NCBI GenBank assembly: GCA_013331215.1
Contig: DUGU01000200.1
Location: 1-8,337 of the forward strand
Length of the DNA stretch: 8,337 nucleotides
Direction: 5' to 3'
Source of the DNA: Methanoregulaceae archaeon
Lineage (GTDB): Archaea > Halobacteriota > Methanomicrobia > Methanomicrobiales > Methanospirillaceae
Below, piece after piece: positions 1 through 5,828 of this stretch. How positions within the stretch are numbered: the first letter of the stretch is position 1; each line of letters opens with the position of its first letter. The position numbers and the translations under genes were made by a program. The notes beneath the pieces are model-generated. The model was given only the letters and a program-made list of their open reading frames with translations, searched no databases and was not told the DNA's origin.

Positions 1-548
1 ACCCGAACGCGGGACCGTTCACGCGGTACCCGCGGATCATCAAGTGGCTGATGTCGAAGGAGGCCCGCGAGGAGCGGCTCACCACCTTCAAGCACGCGGA
101 CAAGGTCATCTCGGCCACGCACCTCCACGGCCTCGACCGCGAACTCTCGTTCTACGAGATCGCGCAGATGACCCGTGCTGGCCCCGCGAAGGCGCTCGGC
201 CTGATGGGCACCTACGGCGGCCTCGCGCCCGGCATGGACGCGGACGTGGTCGTCTACGACATCAACCCCGAGGCGCCGTTCACGCCGGACCAGATCGAGC
301 AGGCCTTCAGCGCCGCCGACCTCGTCATCAAGACGGGCGTGCCGGTGGTCGAGAACGGCGTGGTGATCAACAACGGGAACAAGCGTACGCTCTGGGTCGA
401 TGCGAAAGTCAACGAGAACCCCCAGGTCCTGCGCGACGTCGAGGAGAAGTTCCTCAAGTACTACAGCGTCAGCCTGAACAATTACGAGGTGTCGGGCCGC
501 CACTATATCCCGAACCCGTACGCGATCGAGGTCGACGCGACACAGTGA
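1..548 (+). CDS. fwdA: Formylmethanofuran dehydrogenase subunit A, C-terminal part (cut by left edge)
   Basis: Subunit A is the amidohydrolase-like subunit of formylmethanofuran dehydrogenase, the cytoplasmic enzyme that fixes CO2 as formylmethanofuran in the first step of methanogenesis. FwdA joins formate to methanofuran at a dinuclear metal centre. Only the last ~181 residues are present; the frame is open from base 3 and ends with TGA at 546-548. Visible family signatures are PNAGPFTRYPRIIKWLMS at the very start, which is the stretch following the conserved metal-site region, and the amidohydrolase tail motif PAKALGL...GGLAPGMDADVVVYD, where the chain returns to the small beta domain. The full protein is normally about 570 residues, so roughly two thirds lies upstream, including most metal ligands. 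The ATG at 51 is internal, not the start. fwdC follows after 9 nt. The molybdenum isoenzyme name (fmdA) cannot be excluded from this fragment. Confidence 0.95.
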   Translation, partial: PNAGPFTRYPRIIKWLMSKEAREERLTTFKHADKVISATHLHGLDRELSFYEIAQMTRAGPAKALGLMGTYGGLAPGMDADVVVYDINPEAPFTPDQIEQAFSAADLVIKTGVPVVENGVVINNGNKRTLWVDAKVNENPQVLRDVEEKFLKYYSVSLNNYEVSGRHYIPNPYAIEVDATQ

Positions 549-552
549 GGTG
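547..552 (+). promoter_or_regulatory. Ribosome binding site of fwdC
   Basis: GAGGTG, complementary to the archaeal 16S rRNA 3' end, overlaps the fwdA stop codon and lies 5 nt before the ATG at 558. It fixes the fwdC start and suggests that the two subunits are translated in a coupled way. Confidence 0.75.
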
Positions 553-557
553 CAGGG

Positions 558-1460
558 ATGGAGACGGTTACACTCACAATCAAGAAGGCCCCCACCCTCT
601 ACCTTGAGGCGGAGGCCGCGACGCCCGATGCGCTGGCCGGCAAGAGCCTCGACCAGATCCGGGCGCTCCCGGTCTACATGGGCAACGAGGAGTTCACGCT
701 CGGTGACTTCTTCGACGTCGCCGGGGCTCCCGGCGCGACTGCGGCCGACACCAGGGTCGTGGTGAAAGGGGACGTCTCGCGCGTCAAGTATCTCGGCATG
801 AAGATGTCGGCCGGCGAGCTCGTGATCGAGGGCGACGCCGACATGTACGTCGGTGCCTGGATGACGGGCGGCATGCTCACCGCGAAAGGCAACGTCGACT
901 CCTTCGCCGGCACGGGCATGAAGGGCGGCGAGCTCACTATCATGGGCAACGCCGGCAACTACATCGGCTCGGCCTACCGCGGCGACTGGCGCGGCATGCA
1001 GGGCGGGAAGCTCCGCGTGAAGGGCAACGTCGGTTCCGACACCGGCTACTTCATGAACGGCGGCGAAATCATCATCGAGGGGAACGCCGACGTCCACGTC
1101 GGTACCCACGCCGAGGGCGGCAAGATCGTCATCAGGGGGAACGCGAAGTCCCGTCTCGGCGGCCAGATGGTCGAGGGCACGATCATCCTCCTCGGCACGG
1201 TCGATGTAATGATGCCCGGCTTCAAGTACATTCGCGACGAGGAGGTCGAGGTCGACGGCGAGAAGATGGTCCTCTCGCTCTATGTCGGCGACCTCGGCGA
1301 GCGCCACCGCAAGCGCAAGGGCGAGCCGATCTACGGCAAGCTCTATCTCCGGCCCGCGAAGGTCGGGGAGGACGCCGCGGCCCGCGAGGCGCGGATGGCC
1401 CGCGCCCGCGAGGCCAAGAAGGCCCGGTTCGCCCCGCCGGAAGGGTCGGCCTCGGCCTGA
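558..1460 (+). CDS. fwdC: Formylmethanofuran dehydrogenase subunit C
   Basis: FwdC is a structural subunit of formylmethanofuran dehydrogenase that packs against FwdA in the cytoplasmic complex. The 300-residue product shows the family hallmark: from about residue 71 to 213 it is a run of short glycine-rich repeats (GDVSRVKYLGMKMSAGELVIEG-type units, then GNVDSFAGTGMKGGELTIMG and so on). In the family these fold as a right-handed beta-helix related to the C-terminal domain of glutamate synthase. Residues 1-70 form the N-terminal cap. The last ~30 residues (271-300) are an Ala/Arg/Glu-rich tail with no repeat pattern, making this copy somewhat longer than the ~270 residues I associate with the family. 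The start is set by a GAGGTG site 5 nt upstream. It is the last gene of its operon: an oligo-T stretch follows at once and no fwdB follows, so subunits B and D presumably lie upstream of fwdA. It could equally be named fmdC. Confidence 0.95.
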   Translation: METVTLTIKKAPTLYLEAEAATPDALAGKSLDQIRALPVYMGNEEFTLGDFFDVAGAPGATAADTRVVVKGDVSRVKYLGMKMSAGELVIEGDADMYVGAWMTGGMLTAKGNVDSFAGTGMKGGELTIMGNAGNYIGSAYRGDWRGMQGGKLRVKGNVGSDTGYFMNGGEIIIEGNADVHVGTHAEGGKIVIRGNAKSRLGGQMVEGTIILLGTVDVMMPGFKYIRDEEVEVDGEKMVLSLYVGDLGERHRKRKGEPIYGKLYLRPAKVGEDAAAREARMARAREAKKARFAPPEGSASA

Positions 1461-1467
1461 ACGCCAC

Positions 1468-1477
1468 TCTTTTTTCT
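1468..1477 (+). terminator. Oligo-T transcription terminator after fwdC
   Basis: Six consecutive T (1470-1475) in a pyrimidine-only stretch begin 10 nt after the fwdC stop. Archaeal RNA polymerase stops at such oligo-U tracts without needing a hairpin. A short hairpin (CTGC-TTC-GCAG, 1476-1486) lies after the T-run rather than before it, so this is not a bacterial-style terminator. Confidence 0.55.
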
Positions 1478-1489
1478 GCTTCGCAGCCT

Positions 1490-1502
1490 AGCAGGTCCTG
1501 CT
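1490..1502. repeat. Short perfect inverted repeat AGCAGG-T-CCTGCT
   Basis: Two 6-nt arms separated by a single base. The spacing is too tight for a stable RNA hairpin loop, so a symmetric protein-binding site is a better reading than a structured RNA. It lies ~30 nt after fwdC and ~180 nt before purA, far from the likely purA promoter. Chance occurrence cannot be excluded. Confidence 0.35.
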
Positions 1503-1634
1503 CGATCACCGCATTTTCAGGAGCTCCGGCTTCCGGAAAGATGAGTGCCGCCACGCCCCCGCGAGCTTCCCTACTGAGAGTGCTGAATGGGCAGCCCCGA
1601 TCATCATGAGGTCCGAACCCGGCCTTTTCCATCG

Positions 1635-1648
1635 TAATATACGTTTAT
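1635..1648 (+). promoter_or_regulatory. TATA-like box of the purA operon
   Basis: TAATATACGTTTAT is the most A/T-rich patch in this gap. With the usual archaeal distance of about 25 nt to the initiation site, transcription would begin around 1663-1667. The mRNA would then be leaderless on the ATG at 1667, or carry a ~15-nt leader for the ATG at 1682. No clear BRE element is visible upstream. Confidence 0.5.
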
Positions 1649-1681
1649 CAGGACGACCGCCCCACGATGTATGATAGGATA

Positions 1682-2698
1682 ATGACCTGTACGATCATCG
1701 TCGGCGGTTTCTTTGGAGACGAGGGAAAGGGGAAGATAGTCGCGCACATCGCTCACCAGGACCGGCCCACGATCATCGCGCGGGGGGGCGTCGGCCCGAA
1801 CGCCGGGCACACGGTCCAGGTCGGCGACCGGCAATACGGCGTCCGGATGGTGCCCTCGGGCTTCGTCTACCCCGACGCGCGCCTCTGCATCGGCGCCGGG
1901 GTGCTCGTCGATCCGCGCGTCCTGCTCAGGGAGCTCGATGAGGTTCATGCCCAGGACCGGTGCTTCGTGGACTACCGGTGCGGCATCATCGACGAGGAGC
2001 ACATCGCGCGAGATAAGAAGTCGGAGCACCTGCGCGACACCATCGGCTCGACCGGTACCGGGTGCGGTCCGGCGAACGCGGACCGCGTGATGCGGATTGG
2101 CCGGCTCGCCCGCGACGTGCCCGAGCTCGCACCGTACCTCCTCGATGTCCCGGCGGCCGTGAACGCCGAGATCGACGGGGGGGCCGCGGTCCTGATCGAG
2201 GGGACACAGGGGTTCGGGATCTCACTCTACTACGGGACCTACCCGTTCGTGACGAGCAAAGATACCTCGGCCTCGCAGATGGCCTCCGATGTCGGGGTCG
2301 GGCCGACCTCGATCGACGATGTGGTCGTGGTCTTCAAGGCCTACCCGACACGGGTCGGCGAGGGCCCCTTCTCGACCGAGATGGGCCACGACCAGTCGAA
2401 CGCCCTGGGAATCCAGGAGTTCGGGACGGTCACCCACCGCGAGCGCCGGATCGGCTGCTGGGACGGCGAGATGGCCCGGTACTCGGCCATGGTCAACGGC
2501 TGCACGCAGGCCGCGATCACCGGGATCGACAAGGTCGACCCCGACTGTTTCGGCGCCACCGAGTGGAGCAAGCTCTCGACGAAGGCGCGGGACTTCATCC
2601 GCTGCGCCGAGGACGATATCGGCCGGCCCGTGGCCCTGATCTCGACGGGGCCCGAGCTCACGCAGATCGTCGACCTCCGCGCCGAGTACGGAGACTGA
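1682..2698 (+). CDS. purA: Adenylosuccinate synthetase (archaeal short form)
   Basis: PurA joins IMP and aspartate using GTP to give adenylosuccinate, the first of two steps from IMP to AMP, in the cytoplasm. From the ATG at 1682 the protein has 338 residues, matching the short archaeal form rather than the ~430-residue bacterial one. Visible motifs, in order: the P-loop-like GDEGKGK at 12-18, whose Asp13 is the catalytic base position; NAGHT at 40-44 with the catalytic His; STGTGCG at 123-129; EGTQG at 173-177; TYPFVTS at 186-192; YPTRVGEGPF at 221-230; TGIDK at 280-284; and ISTGPE at 320-325. The ATG at 1667 would add five residues (MYDRI). I prefer 1682 because MTCTIIVGG matches the family N-terminus and places the catalytic Asp at residue 13, but neither start has a good ribosome site. 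It is the first gene of a six-gene run and is followed 10 nt later by the Trm112-like gene. Confidence 0.96.
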   Translation: MTCTIIVGGFFGDEGKGKIVAHIAHQDRPTIIARGGVGPNAGHTVQVGDRQYGVRMVPSGFVYPDARLCIGAGVLVDPRVLLRELDEVHAQDRCFVDYRCGIIDEEHIARDKKSEHLRDTIGSTGTGCGPANADRVMRIGRLARDVPELAPYLLDVPAAVNAEIDGGAAVLIEGTQGFGISLYYGTYPFVTSKDTSASQMASDVGVGPTSIDDVVVVFKAYPTRVGEGPFSTEMGHDQSNALGIQEFGTVTHRERRIGCWDGEMARYSAMVNGCTQAAITGIDKVDPDCFGATEWSKLSTKARDFIRCAEDDIGRPVALISTGPELTQIVDLRAEYGD

Positions 2699-2708
2699 CG
2701 GACCGACC

Positions 2709-2906
2709 ATGAGACGAAGCCTGCAGGAGATCGTCTGCTGCCCAGTCTGCCGCGGCGACCTCGAGCTCGTCGTGACCGCTGAGGACGACAACGGCGAGAT
2801 CCTCGAGGGGCTGTTCCGTTGCGCGGTCTGCGTTATCGACTATCCGATCGAGGACGGTATCCCGAACCTCCTGCCGCCCGAGAACGGCGGACCCGCAGAA
2901 GGATGA
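2709..2906 (+). CDS. Trm112-like zinc-ribbon protein (methyltransferase activator family)
   Basis: A 65-residue protein with two paired-cysteine knuckles, CPVC at 11-14 and CAVC at 38-41, followed by YPIEDGIPNLLPPE at 45-58. This is the pattern of the Trm112/UPF0434 family, ending in the usual Y-P-I-x-D-G-I-P signature. Known Trm112 proteins bind methyltransferases acting on tRNA, rRNA or release factors, covering a hydrophobic face and stabilising them; an archaeal Trm112 in Haloferax has many such partners. Whether this copy is the general activator or a specialised relative cannot be read from the sequence, and no methyltransferase gene lies in the window. A C-terminal tail of about seven residues (GGPAEG end) follows the domain. 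No strong ribosome site precedes the ATG, which lies 10 nt after the purA stop, so translation probably depends on the operon. Confidence 0.85.
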   Translation: MRRSLQEIVCCPVCRGDLELVVTAEDDNGEILEGLFRCAVCVIDYPIEDGIPNLLPPENGGPAEG

Positions 2907-2913
2907 GCGCTCC

Positions 2914-3435
2914 ATGGCCGAGATTCACCTGAACCGCACCGGCATCAACAGCGTCGAGACGCCCGATAGCCCGGTCGAGGTCCAGGCGGGCTCCCTGCTC
3001 CGACTGAAGCTGATCAACCACGCAGCGCCGATCCACCTGACACTCTCTTCGTCGAACGCGGCACCCTTCACGGATTTCTTCCACCAGAACGTCTACGTCC
3101 GCGAGGAGACCGTCTTCGACATCCCGATCCGCGAGGACGCGTTTCCGGGAAGCTTCGACGTGACCGTGATCACGGGGTACGGCACCGTCCGGGCATCGAT
3201 GAAGGTGGCCGTGCTTCGCGAGCCCCCACGCCCCCAGGAGCCGCCCCAGCGGCCGCGGTACCCGGCTCTCGCACCCCCCGAGCGGACCCTGCCCCCGGTG
3301 GTGCTGCTCTTTGCGGCGGCCGGGCTCGTACTCTACCTCGTCTGGTGGATCACCCGCCTCGAAGTGGTCAACTTCGCTGCGTTCCTCCTGTTGCTGGCCG
3401 GGATCGTCGTCGGATGGCTGACCCAGCGGTCGTAG
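2914..3435 (+). CDS. Two-helix membrane protein of unknown function, DUF7524-like
   Basis: A 173-residue protein whose function I do not know. Residues 1-101 alternate hydrophobic and polar residues like a beta-sandwich (for example VEVQAGSLLRLKLINH and FDVTVITGYGTVRASMKVAV). A proline-rich linker covers about 103-127 (PPRPQEPPQRPRYP), followed by two closely spaced transmembrane helices at ~128-147 and ~151-169 and a four-residue tail. There is no signal peptide, so both ends, and hence the beta domain, should face the cytoplasm; this topology is inference. The architecture resembles the archaeal DUF7524 family as I remember it from haloarchaea and methanogens; a profile search would settle this. 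A weak ribosome site (GGATGA, 2901-2906) overlaps the preceding stop, 7 nt from the ATG. The last 22 nt overlap the start of cbiB in another frame, implying linked translation. Confidence 0.75.
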   Translation: MAEIHLNRTGINSVETPDSPVEVQAGSLLRLKLINHAAPIHLTLSSSNAAPFTDFFHQNVYVREETVFDIPIREDAFPGSFDVTVITGYGTVRASMKVAVLREPPRPQEPPQRPRYPALAPPERTLPPVVLLFAAAGLVLYLVWWITRLEVVNFAAFLLLLAGIVVGWLTQRS

Positions 3436-4343
3436 CCGCAGCAGTCCTCGTCCTCGCGCTCGTCGTGGATCGGGCGGTCGGAGACCCGCACTCGCCGTAT
3501 CACCCTGTCGCACTGCTTGGCCGGTTAATCGGGTGGTGGGGCCGGCCGTCCCGCTGGCCGATGCGGTGGCAAAGGGCCGTCGGCATCGCGGGCCTCGTGG
3601 GTACGGCGGCGCTCTTCGCCGCCCCCTACATCGCCGTCGCGCTCATCGCTCCGCCGCTCGTGCTACTCCTCGCAGGGCCATTCCTGCTCAAGTCCTGTCT
3701 CGCCTGGCGGGCGCTCGAAGAGCATGCCCGGGCGGTCGAGCGCGCCCTCGCCCTCGACGTCGGCGCGGGCCGCGAGGCGGCAGGTCTGCTCGTGTCGCGC
3801 GAGACGGCGGCCCTCGATGCGGACCACGTCCTCTCGGCCGCGTACGAATCGGTTGCCGAGAACCTTGTCGACTCGGTCACGGCGCCACTCCTCTTCTACG
3901 CCGCCTTCGGTCTCGGGGGCGCCGCCGGCTACCGGGCCGTGAACACGATGGACGCGATGCTCGGATACCGTGACGAACGGGCGCGGCTCGGCTGGGCGTC
4001 AGCTCGGGCCGATGACGCCCTGACGTTCATCCCGGCCCGTATCACCGGCGCCGTCCTGCTCGCCTACTTCGCGCTCATCGGGCGCGGGCGAGCGGCATGG
4101 ACCTGCCTTCTGCGGGACCGGCACCAGCGCCCCGGGTTTAACGGCGGCATCCCGATGGCCCTGATCGCAGGCGGTGTCGGCGTCGCCTTCGAGAAGCCCG
4201 GTGTCTACGTGATCGGGACGGCCGAACGGCCTCTCGCGGGGGCCGGACCCATGATCATCCGGGCTGTGCGGGCCGCTTCGATCGGCACGGCACTTCTTGC
4301 CGGGGGCGCACTATTTTTATGGGCCGCTCTCGCTAATATGTGA
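3414..4343 (+). CDS. cbiB: Adenosylcobinamide-phosphate synthase (CbiB/CobD)
   Basis: This membrane enzyme attaches the aminopropanol (phosphate) arm to adenosylcobyric acid late in cobalamin synthesis. The 309-residue product has about five hydrophobic segments (near 5-20, 55-92, 157-172, 210-224 and 288-308) and the family motifs [18 protein letters not shown] at 19-36, ESVAEN at 145-150, NTMDAMLGY at 177-185 and the A-DD-FIPAR block at 199-209. Near 234-264 the usual H-x-SPN-x-GWP block reads [11 protein letters not shown], with two extra residues and the Trp replaced, before AGGVGV and EKPGVYVIG. The ATG at 3414 is chosen because homology to the D-R-x-x-GDP N-terminus begins right there; the frame is open further upstream (ATG 3345) but that part is only the shadow of the preceding gene. 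It overlaps that gene by 22 nt. Its 3' end carries a TATA-like patch for pdxS. Methanogens need cobalamin for methyl transfer, which fits this context. Confidence 0.93.
   Translation: MADPAVVAAAVLVLALVVDRAVGDPHSPYHPVALLGRLIGWWGRPSRWPMRWQRAVGIAGLVGTAALFAAPYIAVALIAPPLVLLLAGPFLLKSCLAWRALEEHARAVERALALDVGAGREAAGLLVSRETAALDADHVLSAAYESVAENLVDSVTAPLLFYAAFGLGGAAGYRAVNTMDAMLGYRDERARLGWASARADDALTFIPARITGAVLLAYFALIGRGRAAWTCLLRDRHQRPGFNGGIPMALIAGGVGVAFEKPGVYVIGTAERPLAGAGPMIIRAVRAASIGTALLAGGALFLWAALANM
4312..4320 (+). promoter_or_regulatory. TATA-like box for pdxST inside the cbiB 3' end
   Basis: TATTTTTAT, nine A/T bases in a row, sits in codons 300-303 of cbiB, where the gene uses CTA, TTT and TTA although it otherwise strongly prefers G/C-ending codons. 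Initiation ~25 nt downstream would fall at about 4341-4343, giving a short 6-8 nt leader before the pdxS ATG at 4349. It suggests that pdxST can be transcribed separately from the upstream genes. Confidence 0.5.
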
Positions 4344-4348
4344 AGCAC

Positions 4349-5245
4349 ATGAAACTCGAGGAGTTGAGGTTCGGGACCGAGCTCGTCAAGCGCGGCTTCG
4401 CCTCGATGCAGAAGGGAGGCGTGATCATGGACGTGGTCAACGCCGATCAGGCCCTGATCGCCGAGGAGGCCGGAGCCGTCGCCGTCATGGCCCTCGAGCG
4501 GGTCCCGGCCGAGATCCGGAAAGTCGGAGGGGTGGCCCGGATGGCCGACCCGCAGAAGGTTGCCGAGATCATCGACGCGGTCTCGATCCCGGTGATGGGC
4601 AAGGTCCGGATCGGGCACTCGGTCGAGGCGCGGATCCTCGAGTCGCTCGGCGTGGACATGATCGACGAGTCCGAGGTCCTGACCCCGGCCGACGAAGAGT
4701 ACCACATCGACAAGACCGGGTTCACGGTCCCGTTCGTCTGCGGCGCGCGGAACCTCGGCGAGGCCCTCCGCCGGATCAACGAGGGGGCCGCGATGGTCCG
4801 CACCAAAGGCGAGGCGGGCACGGGCAATGTAGTCGAGGCCGTCCGGCATATGCGGGCGATCATGGGCGAGATCCGGCAGCTCTCGGGGATGGATGCGCAG
4901 GAGCGGGCCGAGCGGGCCCGGACGATCGAAGCCCCGGCCGCACTCGCCGACGAGTGCGCACGTATGGGCCGCCTGCCCGTCGTCAACTTCTCGGCCGGGG
5001 GAATCGCAACCCCGGCCGACGCGGCCTTGATGATGCACCTAGGCGCCGACGGCGTCTTCGTCGGCTCGGGTATCTTCCTCTCGGAGCAGCCGGAGCGGAT
5101 GGCGAAGGCGATCGTTGAAGCCGTCGATCATTACGACGACCCGGCCCGGCTGGCCGAGATCTCGAAGGGGCTCGGCACGGCAATGCGCGGTCTCGACGTC
5201 CACACGCTTCCCGAGAACGAGGTGCTCCGGTTCCGTGGGCGCTGA
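4349..5245 (+). CDS. pdxS: Pyridoxal 5'-phosphate synthase, synthase subunit PdxS
   Basis: PdxS builds pyridoxal 5'-phosphate from ribose 5-phosphate (or ribulose 5-phosphate), glyceraldehyde 3-phosphate and ammonia, as a cytoplasmic dodecamer fed by PdxT. From the ATG at 4349 it has 298 residues, close to the bacterial length and lacking the insertion found in some archaeal forms. Key positions are visible: GGVIMDV with Asp28, the catalytic Lys85 in [10 protein letters not shown], the second lysine Lys153 in [10 protein letters not shown], and the phosphate-binding [17 protein letters not shown] and GVFVGSGIF segments near the C-terminus. These match Asp24, Lys81 and Lys149 of the Bacillus enzyme with a constant offset of four. 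An in-frame GTG at 4340 would add MKH and overlap the cbiB stop as GTGA; I prefer the ATG because [12 protein letters not shown] is the usual archaeal start and because of the TATA-like patch position. It overlaps pdxT by 11 nt. Confidence 0.97.
   Translation: MKLEELRFGTELVKRGFASMQKGGVIMDVVNADQALIAEEAGAVAVMALERVPAEIRKVGGVARMADPQKVAEIIDAVSIPVMGKVRIGHSVEARILESLGVDMIDESEVLTPADEEYHIDKTGFTVPFVCGARNLGEALRRINEGAAMVRTKGEAGTGNVVEAVRHMRAIMGEIRQLSGMDAQERAERARTIEAPAALADECARMGRLPVVNFSAGGIATPADAALMMHLGADGVFVGSGIFLSEQPERMAKAIVEAVDHYDDPARLAEISKGLGTAMRGLDVHTLPENEVLRFRGR
5219..5224 (+). promoter_or_regulatory. Ribosome binding site of pdxT
   Basis: GAGGTG inside the 3' end of pdxS, 10 nt before a GTG at 5235. 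It supports this GTG as the pdxT start, since no in-frame ATG lies nearby. Confidence 0.6.
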
Positions 5246-5825
5246 CCGCGATCTGCGGATCGGCGTGCTCGCGCTCCAGGGGGACGTAGCCGAGCACGCG
5301 GCCGCCTTCGCCGCGGCCCTCAGTGGGCGGCCGGGGGAGCATGCGCCGGTAATCGCCGTCCGCCATCCGCATCAGCTGGACGGGCTCGACGGTCTCGCCG
5401 TGCCCGGTGGCGAGTCGACGACCATCTCCCGGCTGATCGAAAAGAACCTGATGCGCCGCCCCCTCCTCGAGTTCGAGGGCGGCGTCTTTGCGACCTGCGC
5501 GGGCATGGTTCTGGCCGCTCGCGAGGTCGACGATCCCCGCGTCCACCCGCTCGGTCTCGTTGAGATGACGGTCGCCCGGAATGCCTTCGGCCGGCAGCGC
5601 GAGTCCTTCGAGCGGGACCTTTCCGTGACCGGCCTCGTGGCTCCGTTCCATGCTGTCTTCATCCGGGCGCCAATCGCGACCCGCGTTGGTCCCGGCGCGG
5701 CCGCAATCGCCGCGCTCGACAACGGCGCCGTCGCCGTCCGGCAGGGCCGTCACCTCGCGCTCTCCTTTCACCCCGAGCTCGGGTCGGACCTCCGGCTCCA
5801 CCACCTCTTTCTCGACGGCCTCTGA
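5235..5825 (+). CDS. pdxT: Pyridoxal 5'-phosphate synthase, glutaminase subunit PdxT
   Basis: PdxT hydrolyses glutamine and channels the ammonia to PdxS. It is a class I (triad) glutamine amidotransferase of 196 residues, the usual family length. Visible features: the N-terminal strand and loop [14 protein letters not shown] at 8-21, the oxyanion and PdxS-contact motif PGGEST at 57-62, the nucleophile Cys88 in FATCAGM, and His179 and Glu181 of the triad in SFHPEL. The start is a GTG at 5235, overlapping the pdxS stop by 11 nt and supported by a GAGGTG site 10 nt upstream; frames open further upstream are the shadow of pdxS. Residues 30-38 carry a short insertion (SGRPGEHAP) between the first helix and strand that looks longer than in Bacillus. 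The stop codon lies three bases from that of the convergent minus-strand gene, leaving no room for a private terminator. Confidence 0.96.
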   Translation: MGADRDLRIGVLALQGDVAEHAAAFAAALSGRPGEHAPVIAVRHPHQLDGLDGLAVPGGESTTISRLIEKNLMRRPLLEFEGGVFATCAGMVLAAREVDDPRVHPLGLVEMTVARNAFGRQRESFERDLSVTGLVAPFHAVFIRAPIATRVGPGAAAIAALDNGAVAVRQGRHLALSFHPELGSDLRLHHLFLDGL

Positions 5826-5828
5826 CCC

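Larger units (their letters stand above)
1461..1666. other. Intergenic region between fwdC and purA
   Basis: About 200 nt with visibly lower G+C than the genes on either side. It contains a T-run just after fwdC, a perfect 6+1+6 inverted repeat at 1490-1502, a second small one at 1525-1537 (TCCGG-CTT-CCGGA), and a TATA-like patch near 1635-1648. I find no plausible protein gene on the plus strand. On the minus strand a stop-free frame runs leftward from an ATG at 1632 into the antisense of fwdC; no ribosome site or recognised family supports it. Confidence 0.6.

Noticed and set aside
1476..1486. Bacterial-style intrinsic terminator (CTGC-TTC-GCAG hairpin with T-run)
   Set aside because: The T-run precedes the hairpin on the plus strand, so the order is wrong, and the stem is only 4 bp. 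Only the archaeal oligo-T reading is kept.
1515..1612. Possible C/D box guide RNA on the minus strand (exact ATGATGA C-like box near 1603-1609, CTGA D-like box near 1518-1521)
   Set aside because: The boxes are ~80 nt apart, no convincing internal D'/C' pair or terminal stem is present, and such short boxes arise by chance.
1222..1632. 136-residue minus-strand open frame spanning the intergenic gap and the fwdC 3' end
   Set aside because: About two thirds is antisense to fwdC, in a phase where GC-rich genes commonly give open frames; there is no ribosome site and no recognised domain. The intergenic part is kept only as a finding.
2222..2791. 189-residue minus-strand open frame opposite purA
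   Set aside because: Antisense shadow: the plus strand carries every PurA motif in this interval.
3345..3413. Upstream ATG extending cbiB by 23 residues
   Set aside because: The added residues (MDHPPRSGQLRC...) are the out-of-frame shadow of the preceding membrane protein; CbiB homology starts at the ATG at 3414.
4205..5038. 277-residue minus-strand open frame opposite pdxS
   Set aside because: Antisense of a highly conserved enzyme; the Asp/Gly/His/Arg-rich translation is typical of GC-rich shadow frames.
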